Of a DNA stretch of 64,000 nt, positions 43,565-54,560 are shown piece by piece. The translations under genes were made by a program, and so were the position numbers. Position 1 is the stretch's first letter; each line of letters starts with the position of its first letter. A model generated the notes under the pieces. The model did no database searches and was not told where the DNA came from. It saw nothing but the letters and a program-made list of their open reading frames with translations. The stretch is taken from the NCBI GenBank assembly GCA_963970005.1, contig CAXAMN010003969.1:23652-87651 (forward strand), in the 5' to 3' direction. This stretch comes from Durusdinium trenchii. Taxonomy: Eukaryota > Sar > Dinophyceae > Suessiales > Symbiodiniaceae.

Positions 43565-44290
43565 TGCGCTCTAGGCAAATGCAAGAGCATGGATTGTGAA
43601 GCATTCTTGATGGGGCAGTGTTTGGACTTTGGGACTGGGGCTTTCTGGTTCAATCTTTGCTAAGCGTCAGTCCAACTTTGCTGGGAATTCATCCTTAATC
43701 GCTTGAAGGCCATGTGAGGGAGAAGGCGAGAGAGGCGAGAGTCGCGCATCGGAAGTCAGGGATGCCATAGGGATGTCTTAGAGAGACATTGAATTCCCAG
43801 TCAGATTCCTTGTCAACATACGTAGGGTTAGTACGCGTCAAACACTTAACCCAGCGACCTGCCTCAGTTTGATGGCAACCTTCCCAAAATGAAGCTTTGG
43901 TCATCGGCGTGAATGTACGTGCATGTGCTCGGTCCCTCTACATGTTTCTTTTGCCAGCAAGAGAACAAAACATACGAGACCGTGAGAAACCACATTTTGT
44001 GCACATTCATGCGGAAGAAGCGTTTCTGTTGCGGTGATTTATATAACTGCGGCGGGTTGTCGTGCCATGTTTTCGATGTTTTCGCGCAATGTTTCGCATT
44101 GGCAAAGACATGGCCGAGATTTCATTGATTCTGTATCCTCAAGGTCCTACACAAGGATTGTTAAGTTCTGCCCCATGCCCAAGCTTTCGTCAGGAACGCA
44201 GCAGGCAGGGTTGTTGGGTTGGGGATGAGGTGATTTGAAGGCATCAGGAGCGGGTTGACACAGGCCTCAGTTTGTGCAAGGGAGCATATC
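43565..44290. other. No recognisable gene
   Basis: Short ORFs without domains. Confidence 0.3.
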
Positions 44291-44295
44291 CATCG

Positions 44296-44372
44296 TATAT
44301 ATATATATATATGTATGTATATATGTATATATTACAGTATATTTATGTATATTATATATATATGTATATAGG
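44296..44372. repeat. (AT)n/(TATG)n microsatellite
   Basis: Runs of 'tatatatatatatat', 'gtatgtatatatg' and 'tatattatatatatatg'. Confidence 0.9.
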
Positions 44373-44659
44373 CATACTTCAGGCGTACAAAAGTTTATGC
44401 TTGTTAACCATGCTCAAACAACGCTGGAGGGTCAGCTGCGGCTCGAATTACCAAGTCCAATTTTCGTGGCAGGTGTGGGACGGTCAATTATCGCACCGTT
44501 TTGAATCTATACTAATAAAAAAACTTCCCGGTGTGAAAAATGACCACCCACACGGCCCCAGTTCTCCCAATGTAGGGTTCTAGGGGGTAAGGGTTGACAT
44601 GAGTTTGTGCTTCAAGAAGCGCAACTTTTGTCTGGCCAGTGTACATACATATAATGTTG

Positions 44660-44733
44660 TTTCTATCTATCTATCTACCTATCTACCTATATCTACCCAT
44701 CCATCCATCCATCCATCCATCCATCCATCCATC
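44660..44733. repeat. (ATCT)n-(ATCC)n microsatellite
   Basis: About six 'atct' units, then about nine uninterrupted 'atcc' units. Confidence 0.95.
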
Positions 44734-44739
44734 CAAACA

Positions 44740-46670
44740 CGTGTGGTAAGGATAGCGATTCCCCGCGGGATGGTGGCAGATCGCGAGGAACGACGAGGCT
44801 GCACACGGTTAAGACTCGGGTTGTGGAAGAGGCTTCTGGACTTTGAGTGATTTGTAGTCTCTTTTATTCAAAGAATCTAACAACAACCAGGGTTAGAATT
44901 AACGCATGTTTGTACAATAACCATATATCAACCGCATGGCCGGGCCAAGCTTGCAGTACATGAGAGTACACAGGTTTTTCAAGGTTGTGTCGTTTTCAAG
45001 AACTCACATGCCAGATTCATAGAGAGTCACGGTGGTTGCATTGTTCGATGCCAATGCATGCTCGGTATTAGGATCTGCACATCCGGCACTGCTCGTTTCA
45101 CGACCTGACAAGTTTTCCGCGTGCTCACCAGGCGGAGGGCATGAGTCGGATGGCAGGCACGTGAGATTGGGGGGAAGGAGATTGGGGGGAAGGCTTGAGG
45201 ATTGGGCCAACCCATATGTCCAAATGTTGTTCCAATGTTTGGGAATCATCTCTCAAGAAAATGTCATCCTGACCACACTGTACATCCAACAGGACACTGG
45301 CTTCACCACAATGAATGCAGAAATGATATGTTCATGTCCATGCTACGCTGATCTCAGCCAAGTTGCTTCTCTGGTCAGCAGGGCAAAATGGTCACATTCA
45401 TGGCAGTGGATGCCGGATCAAATCTTTCAGGCAGAACGCTGAACGGCGGGTCGGGACACTGAGCTGTCGAGGCTTTTTACTTTTGAACGGATGAAGCAAT
45501 GGCGCAATGGCCATGATTGGACGTCAGATGCAGTTTGTTCATTGCAAGTCGGAATGTCGCTTGTCTCTTCCAAAAGCAACCGTCTCCAACTGTGAAACCT
45601 AAACTGCATACGTCATCATACGTCTATTCCACCGGCTGAGTTACGGCCACAGGTTGCCTGTGGTTGTGCCCAAACTGATTGTAGGAGCAAGTTTCATTCA
45701 CAAAAAGCATGCAAATTCAGCAATCATTTCCAAATGGTTTCCTCAGAATTACTTAACTCCACAGAGCACGTGTACAAGCACATCCAATGACATCCGGAAA
45801 AAATCCTACAGTACTTGTGCCAGGGAAACACCATCCTGTTTACGCATGTTTTACACTGGGGGCAAGGATAATATTTTCTTTCAACACTTTCAACACTAGA
45901 CCTTGACCAACTAATGTGAAGCATCCCCAGGTCGCGCACGAAAAGCATCGAACGTACCTTGGCCGACCCAGAGTCATCGAGTTGCTGACACGTTCGAAGT
46001 CTTCATGATGGGGCATTTTGTGCTTTACAGAGCAGGTTGCTTCAGAGAGTTTCCCTTTTCATCAACTGGACACAATCGCAGGCGTCGGCATGATGGCGGA
46101 GGTGCCGCTTCCGGTTGGCCGGACCTGGGGGAGGAATTGGATGGTCCAAAGGGCTGGGTCAATCTGTATTCAGGACGCAAAAAGCACTCAACAAAACGGT
46201 TGCTGAGCTTGAGAAGGCTTTTGCAAGTTTCGATTACTTTGTGCTGCTTAGCTGCTTAGCAGTTGCTCAAAGCTCCTGCGGTTGCTTAGCTGTTTGTTAG
46301 TCTGATCATTTGTTGACGATTTGCTATTGCAACCTGGTATCGGTGCAACGGAGAAGGGTGGTGTTTAGAACCATCAGAATCTGGGTGACACAGTGAGACA
46401 TTCTTGCAGCAAATCTCTAGGTCATCGGCGAGAGCCACACAGGCCCACCCGGCAGGATGTGGGATCTTCTCAGGGATACTCCCCAAGATTGCTGCACTGA
46501 CGACGTTCCCTATCGTTTCCTGCAAACTCTTTTGGACAATTCTAGCAAGGTCAAGAGCCAAGAGATGATTTAGATTGATTTAGTGTGTAATTTCTCCTTA
46601 AGACAAGTGAGGCAAAGTGCTTTCTTCTGCTCAGCAGTTCAACTTCTCGAGATCGTAAAGAGTCTGTCAC
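44740..46670. other. Host sequence, no assigned gene
   Basis: A 136-codon open frame at 45032-45442 includes two GxGGR-like phrases (RLGGRRLGGRLEDW) from a duplicated 'gattggggggaagg'. No domain is recognised, so it may be partly exon. Nothing else stands out. Confidence 0.25.
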
Positions 46671-46681
46671 CTTGGTTTCAG

Positions 46682-46717
46682 GCAAGAACGGGAGCGTGAC
46701 CGAAGGCAGGAAGAATG
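46682..46717 (+). CDS. Arg/Glu-rich exon 1 of a candidate SR-like protein
   Basis: After 'ggtttcag' the frame reads QERERDRRQEE and ends at a GT donor (gaatg|gtgttg). The split codon TG|G is completed by the exon at 46939, giving QEEW then RDRREERVERR in a continuous frame. Matching phase and composition support a real splice. R/E and R/S dipeptides are typical of splicing factors and other RNA-binding proteins. Confidence 0.45.
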
Positions 46718-46938
46718 GTGTTGAGCACTTGTAGTTGACTTAAGCCTTCTTCTAACCTCTTCCAACCCTCCTTTCTGGTTCCTTGATAAAATGAAAGCGT
46801 GTGGGGTCTGGCCGTGTCAATAGAGAAACGGCACCTTGCGATGGGTATGTATGCCTCAACTCACTGTGTCACCAAGCGTTCCATAAGCCATAAGCCTTTT
46901 GTCAGACACGGACCAGCCACTCCCGACGGCATTGCCAG

Positions 46939-47036
46939 GCGCGACCGCCGGGAGGAGCGTGTCGAGCGCCGCTCGCGCTCCAGAGCCCGGAGAGGGCATC
47001 GCGAGAGGACGGAGGGGGCGACGGATGGGGCGGCAG
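46939..47036 (+). CDS. Arg/Ser/Glu-rich exon 2 of a candidate SR-like protein
   Basis: Starts directly after 'attgccag'. It reads RDRREERVERRSRSRARRGH and then RERTEGATDGAA, ending at a GT donor (ggcag|gttgac). The G+C content is high and confined to this exon. Phase agrees with exon 1. The RSRSR core suggests an RS domain, with phosphorylation-regulated nuclear roles in known SR proteins. Confidence 0.45.
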
Positions 47037-47900
47037 GTTGACGGGTGGGGTTTGAATGGTTTTGACCTACATGCCTAAAAACACATGTGGGTCAGTTCCC
47101 GGGTGCGTTAAAGGTGGTGGAAATGGTGGTCAATGGCAGAAAAGGTAACCTTTGAACTTTTGAGCCAAAGGAACATCGCAGTGATAAGGCGTCAGTCGAA
47201 TCCTGCTCATGTAGCTTAAAGAACATGTAGCAATAAGCAATAGGAAGCTTCAAAATTAGATCAGCAGGAACCATGTCATTTTGTAGAAAAGGAGTATACC
47301 TACGTATCAGTGGCTCTCAAGGTCGTTGAAGAGCCAAGCAGTGCCAAAGAGTGCATTCAATTCAAGTGGTGAGAATTCATTACTTTATGCAAATTTCAGC
47401 ATTTCATGCAATCATAAGCCCAAAGCTACAAAGCCTGCGCATCATGCCTTCAAAAGAAGGACGTTCAGTACTTGCTTCCCGTCAAAACAGGTCAGACACA
47501 GGTCTCATGTTCGGCGTTCTGCTCTTGCACAATTATTTTGCCCTCGAGGGCAAAAGAAGACACCATTTACCTTAGCTGGAAACTTAACATATTAGCAGGG
47601 GGAGCTGATTTGCGCGAAGGCCAATAATCAATAATCCAGGTCCTGAACAAATTGACTCATGACGTATCCTTGCCTTTTGGACTGGGCCAAGCTGCCAGGA
47701 GCAGAAGTCAGAGACGGAGGGCAGAGGCGAGGATATTCATGGATTTGACTTTTGATACATCACACTGAATTCACTTCAATGCACTCAAAACTCATGGCAC
47801 AACGTCATGGTTTGAGCTTGAACACGAATTGAACATTCCGCAAGCTACACCGTTTCAGTGAATTTCACGAAAGTTAAGTCTTCCAGCGCGTCCTGGCCAG

Positions 47901-48008
47901 GAGGCCCCGCGCCGACGCGAGCGGGAGCGCGAGGAGCGCCCAGAGCGGCAGCCCCGGGAGCGCCGCAAGGAGCGGCAGGAGCGGCCGCGGCGCAGGCCGA
48001 GGGGCTGA
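47901..48008 (+). CDS. Arg/Glu-rich exon 3 candidate
   Basis: After 'tcctggccag' one frame reads EAPRRREREREERPERQPRE and continues RRKERQERPRRRPRG to TGA 48006. Its composition is the same as the two exons upstream. The phase does not follow directly from 47036, so an exon between them or a different acceptor is needed. The alternative frame is Ala/Gly/Pro-rich. Confidence 0.4.
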   Translation, partial: EAPRRREREREERPERQPRERRKERQERPRRRPRG

Positions 48009-48980
48009 GGTTGAGAGAAAAGCGGTCGCAACTGGGTTGTTTAGAACTGTGTTTCGGCACACCTTTGTGCTGCCTGAGTTAACTCACATTTTACTATCTT
48101 TTATTTGCCACACAAGCAGGAGATGCGCATAAATGAAAAGCGAGGACTATGCAGCTTGCCGTTCAGATCAGCAATCAGTCAGCTCTCCACATGTGCAGCC
48201 AATATATCCCTTGCTACGTTTCAAGAATTCCAACCAATCGCCACTCGCTAAGGGTTTGTAAACTGGAGGGAGCTTTTTGGAACATGGCTAGTTCGCTACT
48301 AGTAACAAGGGCATCGCTACTAGTCACAAGGGCATACAGTTTGCCCTTCAGGGATGAGCGTGCCGCAGCGGGCGTCGGGAGACTTATGGGTTCAGGCAGG
48401 AAACACCACAAAAGAGCTGGAGGAACCACAAGGTCTTGGAAGCGTCGGGCTTTGGGGTAGCAAGGAATCAGAGGAAAGACTTTCTTATTGTAAGAAGCCC
48501 TTTTGAACCGTGCAGCTTTGGGTGAAGTTTGTGACACTTCTTGGCGTTCTTTTCTAAGGAGCGAACTGAGAAACTCTTGGAGAAGATCCAAGGTGCGTCC
48601 CAGACAATGTGGTTCACACTGAGAAGTCGTGAATGTGCACGCACCCTTTTCACATCCTTTCACTGTGCAAAAACAGAGCACTATCTTGACTGTGATTCTG
48701 CCATGTTTCATACTGTAGGTCTTTCAGAGCATGTCAGTGTCTTCGTCTTTTTAGGATCATGTGTCGTGCTCGTGGAGAATACCGTGCCATGTCGAATTGC
48801 TGGGTGCGAACTGTTCAGGACCTCGAGAAAAGGCCAAAACGGCGAAGGCACGGCTCAGGTGGAATCAAAAGACTGATGGTCACCATGGTTTTAGACATTT
48901 CAATCTGAACCGCCGGAACCCCGCACAGCAAGTGTAGCGCTTGTCTAGACACTACGGTCTTTATGTGCACGTGTCTATTT
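48009..48980. other. Host sequence with CTAGTAGC repeat
   Basis: Contains two reverse-orientation CTAGTAGC-family pieces at 48293-48335 ('gctactagtaacaagggcat' twice). No gene was assigned. Confidence 0.35.
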
Positions 48981-48983
48981 CAG

Positions 48984-49044
48984 ATGCGGAGGCCGTTGCA
49001 ACAAAACAGGAGCCCACTGATGGTGGCAAGCAGGCACCCCCGCA
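48984..49044 (+). CDS. Candidate exon (AEAVATKQEPTDGG)
   Basis: After 'ctatttcag' the frame reads AEAVATKQEPTDGGKQAPPQ. The next piece at 49081 also follows a strong acceptor (ttttttcag) and is open. The residues are typical of a flexible linker; TKQE resembles a SUMO acceptor site, which is weak evidence. Family unknown. Confidence 0.3.
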
Positions 49045-49080
49045 GATTTGCATCACATACCAAATCCAAATTTTTTTCAG

Positions 49081-49180
49081 GCTGTACCAGTACCACTGCT
49101 TGCAAAAGAGAGTGCACTCACTATTGCAGAGGGCTACCAAGCTGTTAGCATACTGTTTCAATCGCACCATTTTCCTATAT
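49081..49180 (+). CDS. Candidate exon (AVPVPLLAKESALTIAEGYQ)
   Basis: The frame is open immediately after a T-rich tract and 'cag', and reads AVPVPLLAKESALTIAEGYQ then AVSILFQSH. Probably the same gene as 48984. No domain is recognised, and the 3' end is uncertain. Confidence 0.3.
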
Positions 49181-49199
49181 TTTCCTGGATACAGGGGGA

Positions 49200-51220
49200 T
49201 ACCCTCGTGCTCCTGTTTGTTTGCGAAGGAATTACAGACCCTGTGGGTTACCGGTCCACCCATGTCCACTCTTTGACGGCTTTGTGCTCAGGCGCCGCCA
49301 CCCTTTGTGGCCACTCGGGCAAAAGCTGCGCCAAGGCACAAGGGTTGGGTCCGAAACAGGGCTTCTCAATCTTCTCGTCCGAAAGCAGCTTGAACAGTGG
49401 AGACTTTGAACCCAACTTTGGTCCACGTCCCCACGAGCCAGATCAAGCCAGCTGCGACTTGATTGCTTCATGACAAAACTTGCACCAGACACCACAAAGG
49501 TGCGCGGCTTTATGCGCACATGCAATAAATATCACAAAATTGAATTCATGACGGTCACAAGGTCACAATTCATGAGTCCACATGCCCAAAGAGTCGGCTG
49601 TTTGTACTCCCAACGCAGGCGTCCAGCGAACACCACTGCCCCTGCAAGGTGGGGTCTCTTGGGATGAGTCGTTTCTTGTTTTCTTGCACGACTGAGCAGG
49701 TGAGTTCCTACCTTTTTTTGTATGAAGAATAGTGGATTCCCACCAAAGGCGCATACAACTGGGCCTAGAAAATGCACCAGAGCATATATCATCATATGTC
49801 CATACCGAAAGTTTCGACGGAGACTTGGCATTCTTAGTGCTTTAGGTTCGGGAACACTTCGTAGCTATTGTGACTTCATCCTTTGTGGCCCATGTACTTT
49901 TACCAAATAATATAAGATTGCCAAAAGCTCCTTTACCTTGACACGGCTATTGTCGAAGGGCGAAAGCACCTGTCCGCGCACCTGCCGGGTTGCCTAGAGT
50001 GCGGACCAGTGGGAATGGATCGGCGAATCGGCGTGTGATTGAAAAAGAGGAGAGTTTGTCGAACGAGAAAAGACTGCACGTCACAATCGAACTCTTCGCT
50101 GAGAAAAAACATTGGTTTGATTTCTGTCTCCATCGTGCCAGCGATATTGTTCATTTCTTGGAGACTGCTTCTAGTTTCGGTTCCTGTTTTCTCGGATACC
50201 TGCTCAATTAGTGACTTCGACAGTTTGTTGCCTCATATTTGTTTACCTCCCTGCCACAAGGGTCACTGCTGCTTTTCCATTGTTTCCGCAGCTGAAGACT
50301 CAGGCTACATCTGCGCCAAAGGCAGCATTCCTACTGATTTTTTGCGATGTGTAGGTTCCCGGACCGGGCTTCGATTCCTAGATGTTTGTGGTCTGCGAGA
50401 CTCTGTGTAGAGTATGATTCAACGTCTCTATAATTTCCTGTCCAGGACCTCAACATCTCTGGAGGTGATAGACGTACGGATGTCATGGTGAATGGTTATT
50501 ACTTGCTGCTTCCAGTTCGCAGGCGGCGGCGAAGGCAAAAGCAGGTGATGGCAATGAGTTGGGTCCTCAGAACACATGTCGAGACATGTACTGCAAAATA
50601 AAGAGTTCAAAAGGTGTCCTTCAAACATGGCTTGACGTATCATGATGACGGTGTGGAGCAACATTTGTCGGTTGTCAAAGTGGTTGTTTGATTTAGGGCC
50701 GGGACATCTTCAGGCGGTTTGAGTGTCGCTCTCTCTCACACCTCCCGACAGGTCTGAGTACACCTATACCGAAGCGCCCGGCAGCAAGCGCCGATGGGCG
50801 GACCCACGACGGAAATTTTTGACATCCCATATTGGATCCGAAGGCTTCGAAGACTACGAATCGAACAGCAGTTGTTTTTGTCGCCTGTAAAGGTGACTAC
50901 GAATCTGTCACGACAATGTGGACATTAAGATGGAACTCTTTGAACGATTTGAGGTAGATGAGTTGCAACTTTCGAAATGTGCATTTGGCAAACCTGTGGG
51001 CGTGCAAGCTACACAAGCACGACACGCGAAATCCGAAAACACGTCGCCAAGTAAATCTGGACACCTAGGTCTGAGTACACTTATGAGGACGTGGAGGGCG
51101 AGGAGTGATTGCTTGCAGAAGATCTGGCATGACATATACATACTGTATATAAATATACAATATTGGAGAACTATCGAACAAGTACCAGAGCTTGCTGTGT
51201 GATCCATTTTCACTCCTTGA
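49200..51220. other. Host sequence, no assigned gene
   Basis: Open frames at 49048-49473 and 50039-50410 show no recognisable domains. Possibly further exons. Confidence 0.25.
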
Positions 51221-51226
51221 GTTCAG

Positions 51227-51292
51227 TTCATCGTTTGGGAGGAGGAGGAAGAAGCTGTTGAAGTTGAGGATGACGATGAAGACGACGAATGA
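51227..51292 (+). CDS. Candidate acidic terminal exon (EEEEEAVEVEDDDEDDE)
   Basis: After 'gagttcag' the frame reads FIVWEEEEEAVEVEDDDEDD and E, then TGA. An acidic C-terminus behind a good acceptor looks like the last exon of a host gene, similar to 43499-43564. Low-complexity codons could also be chance. Confidence 0.4.
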   Translation, partial: FIVWEEEEEAVEVEDDDEDDE

Positions 51293-51965
51293 GGCGTGCT
51301 CCTGTGCTTGGCGTTCTGCTCCGATTGGTTCGACCATTGTTGATGGTATCTTTCAGTCTCATGAATTGCATTGCTAAGGAGTATCCATAGAATTTGACAT
51401 CCCTAGACCCTAGACATGCTTGCCATTGCAATATCTTGCAATGGGATTCACCACAGGTCTCGCATTCTGCTTACGTTGTTGTATTCTTAATCCTTGTGCT
51501 CATACATTGCGCTTCATTTGACCTATATTAAGGACAAAACACATTCACTTACTTCACCCAAGCTGTGCCTGGTCTGGCTACCGTAAACAACACTGTGGGG
51601 ATGATATACCATGGCCGTGCTGAGGAGACCTCCTTCGAGATGTGTGAGAGTGCACGTATTCTCTCTCTCTCTCTCGAATGCAAAGCCACCTCATCTCCCC
51701 CGCTTCACGTTTAAAACTTAACTTTAGAACCACACCAGGCCATGTTGAGGCAACCTTTGTGCACAGCACAAGATGGCGTTTGAAATTGAAGAGAGTTAGG
51801 TTTGTTATGGCTTCCTGAAGAGGAGCTATGTCAAAAGAACCATGAACCATTAATATGTCTAAATCAAAAAAATCATATATATATATAATCATTTTTCTTC
51901 CAATAGCGATAGCTTGGGGTTGTAGACTCTTTAGGCGGCTGGGCGCCGTCGGATCCACAGCCCCC
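51293..51965. other. No recognisable gene
   Basis: A short (CT)n run lies at 51660-51675 and (AT)n at 51875-51888. Confidence 0.35.
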
Positions 51966-51969
51966 GGCC

Positions 51970-52057
51970 TGTGCCTTGTTTAGGTGGTGTCTCGGTCATG
52001 TTTAGGTGGTGCGCTGGGCATATTTAGGTGGTGTCTCGGGCATGTTTAGGTGCCGTT
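51970..52057 (+). repeat. TTTAGGTGGTGTCTCGG tandem repeat
   Basis: Four imperfect units of about 23 bases ('gtttaggtggtgtctcggtc' etc.) run up to the N gap. A diverged, AT-richer version continues at 52995-53220, beyond the triplicated unit. Confidence 0.8.
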
Positions 52058-52067
52058 NNNNNNNNNN
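52058..52067. other. Assembly gap (10 N)
   Basis: The gap separates the TTTAGGTGG array from the triplicated repeat. Its true length is unknown, and repeat collapse is likely. Confidence 0.95.
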
Positions 52068-52810
52068 CGGGTGGTCATGATTTCTACAAATCTATACCCC
52101 CCGCCTAGGATTGATTACGTATTGAATCCTATCCTTCTTGCTTGCTTGGCTCCTATAGCTTTTGCGCTGTTTGTCAGGAAGCTTTACACCCAACCTCTGC
52201 TTGATAGGAAGTTCTTGCCTCCCCCCTCTCCCGGGGTTTGTAGTAGTTTATAAATTAATAAATTAATCTTGGTGTAATGAAGGGGTCCTAGACCGCTAGA
52301 TTAATTTGCTATATGGTTAGGGCCACCATAGAAGCCTCATAGGAACCTGGACGGTTATGATTTCTACAATTTTATGTCTTTCTTGCTTAGGATTCTATCC
52401 TTCTTGCTTTTTTTCTATAATTTCTATAGCATTTTTTTTTTGGCTGGCTATTAGGAAGCTCTACATAGGACCCTGTTTTTTTTTTCCTTTGCCTGGCAGG
52501 AAGCTCCTGCCTCCCCCCTCTCCCTGGGCCTTTAGTAATCTAGTAATCTTTAAAAAATTTTGGTGTAGTGAAGGAATCTTAGATTACCAGATTAATTTGT
52601 CAAATGGTTAGGGTCATTATAGAAGCCGCATAGTAGGTTGGATGGTCATGATTTCTATAAATCTATACCCCCCGCCTAGGATTGATTACGTATTGAATTC
52701 GATCCTTCTTGCTTGCTTGGCTCCGATAGCTTTTGCGCTGTTTGTTAGGAAGTCTTGGCAGGAAATTCCTGCCTCCCTCCTCTCCTTGGGCTTGTAGTCT
52801 ATGAATTAAT
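52068..52810 (+). repeat. Three tandem copies of a 290-base unit
   Basis: Copies start near 52072, 52355 and 52646, each with 'tcatgatttctacaaatcta'-like sequence. They run through 'ccttcttgcttgcttggctc', 'aggaagct' and 'cctcccccctctccc' to 'ttaatttgctatatggttag'. Copies 1 and 3 are closest; copy 2 has a longer T-run. Short ORFs here simply follow the repeat. Confidence 0.85.
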
Positions 52811-52994
52811 TCCGTCTCCTTGGGCAAACTTCTTGGAAGATTAATTTATTTGAAGGATTAGGGATATGCAATTAATATGGATTAATATATTTTATTTGCT
52901 TAATTTGATTATCGTCTATTTATTGGATTAATTTTTGAAAATTAATTGGAGGTTATATGGATTATTTTCTAAATTAATCTAGGGGTCTGGACGG

Positions 52995-53330
52995 GGGGGA
53001 TATGTAAGGGACCCGTCTTTATTTAGGTGGTATATTTATTATATTTAGGTGTTATTTGGATTACATTTTAATGATATATTATTTGGTGATGTCTTAGTTA
53101 TGTATATTTGGGTGGTGGATCCGTATTTCGATGATATTTGGGCGATATTTCGATTATGTTTTGTAGGTATTTTGCGCATATTTGGTGGTTATATTTTGGT
53201 GGCGAGGATTTTTTATTATTGATTTGGTGATATTGATAATATATGGGTTTTATTTTGTTAATGATTTATTAATAATTTAATATATTTTAATTATATATAT
53301 TATTATATTTATATATATTACATGCCATTA
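52995..53330 (+). repeat. Degenerate TTTAGGTGG array and AT-rich tract
   Basis: Phrases such as 'atttaggtggtat', 'atatttgggtggtgg' and 'tatttggtggttat' are decayed forms of the 51970 repeat. They end in about 60 bases of A/T just before the LINE. Confidence 0.65.
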
Positions 53331-53565
53331 CCAGCTTAGACTCGTGCAGCCATTTCCCCAGGGTTTTTCGATCATAACGAGTCGGAACCGCGGTCTGTGA
53401 CATATGTGGAGGATTTTCATTGTCAGGATCTTCCTATTTTTCTGGATATTCTAAGCTGCACTATCGATAGACGACATTGAGTTGGCAAGTCCGGTCCCAA
53501 GTCCGGAAGACATGCCTTGGCAGAATTTTTAATAAGCACCTGCACCGAGCATGTCTGGCGTGAGG

Positions 53566-54560
53566 GTTGTCACAGGCTCCTGGTACGAAAATCAACGAGG
53601 CATGGGCGTACGTTGGTTCCGGCCATATTCCAGACCCATCAAGATGCAAACGCATCAAGAGAAATTTTCGTAGAGCTTACAAAAGATCATTGCTCCACGG
53701 TTGTGCCCAATACAAAGGCAAAGAGCTCTGGCCCTCGATGGTCCCCTTCCGGTTGAAGCAACAGATTATGCCTGCACTTCGAGATCGACCCACCTGAGGC
53801 TTTCCAGATCTTTAGCTGGAATGCATCTCAGAGCCTGCAGCTGGATGAATGGCTCTCGTGGTATTCCTCCCAGCCATATACGCTGGTTCTGGTACAAGAG
53901 ACTGGCTGGAATCTAAATCGAAGATGGATTGCGCCTGGTTGGTACATGATCCATAGTTCAGTAGGACGGGCCTCCACTCTATACATGGTTCGAACCACGC
54001 TCCTTCGACCTGATCAATTCACGTTTGCAGATGCGATTCCAGGCCGCCTGCAACACATCAGATGTACCTAACTAGAATACATGATATCTTCAACATATAT
54101 CAAGTTGCATGGAACACCACCAAGCCTCGTAATGTTCTTCTTAATGAACGAACCTTGGTTTGGAAGTCCCTCCAAGAGGCCATCTAACATATTCCCAAGA
54201 AGCATATGCTCTTGATTGCAGGCGACTGCAATACCCCGTTGAATATTGCACCACCAGCCATCGAATCCGGAAATGCCAAATACAGTCTGGCTGCTCAGAC
54301 AGATAAACATGATTTTCAAAGACTAGTTCATGAACTTGATCTTTGTGCACCCCACTGTCGAGGCAAATGGAATCCCACCTTCCAACACGGTACTCATTCA
54401 TCTAGGATTGACTTCATGTTCCTCAGGGCACATCAACATCAGGGCAGGAAACACCATGCCAAGGTTCTCACCAGATTCGAACGGTCTATGCCCAATGAGG
54501 GGCCACAACATCATCCGTCAATCATTTCCCTGCCAAGATGGTTTGCACCTCCTCGACGAA
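53566..54560 (+). pseudogene. LINE basic leader and APE-type endonuclease domain
   Basis: The leader (53566-53792) is basic: KRIKRNFRRAYKRSLLHG then AQYKGKELWPS. After a frameshift the endonuclease starts at 53793: PEAFQIFSWNASQSLQLDEW, then LVLVQETGWN (QET motif), GRLQHIRC, a frameshift at 54069, a stop at 54186, LLIAGDCNTP (GDxN motif, 54206) and SSRIDFMFL (SRIDF motif, 54400). These are the hallmark motifs of the exonuclease-endonuclease-phosphatase fold that nicks target DNA for LINE insertion. The final catalytic His region is near 54500 (PNEGPQHHPSIISL). Confidence 0.7.

Noticed and set aside
44272..44583. Tyr/Ile-rich ORFs (YIYIYMYVYMY)
   Set aside because: Translation of the AT microsatellite.
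47901..48082. Ala/Gly/Pro-rich frame (APTRAGARGAPRAAAPGA)
   Set aside because: It is the alternative frame of the Arg/Glu-rich exon, whose composition matches its neighbours better.
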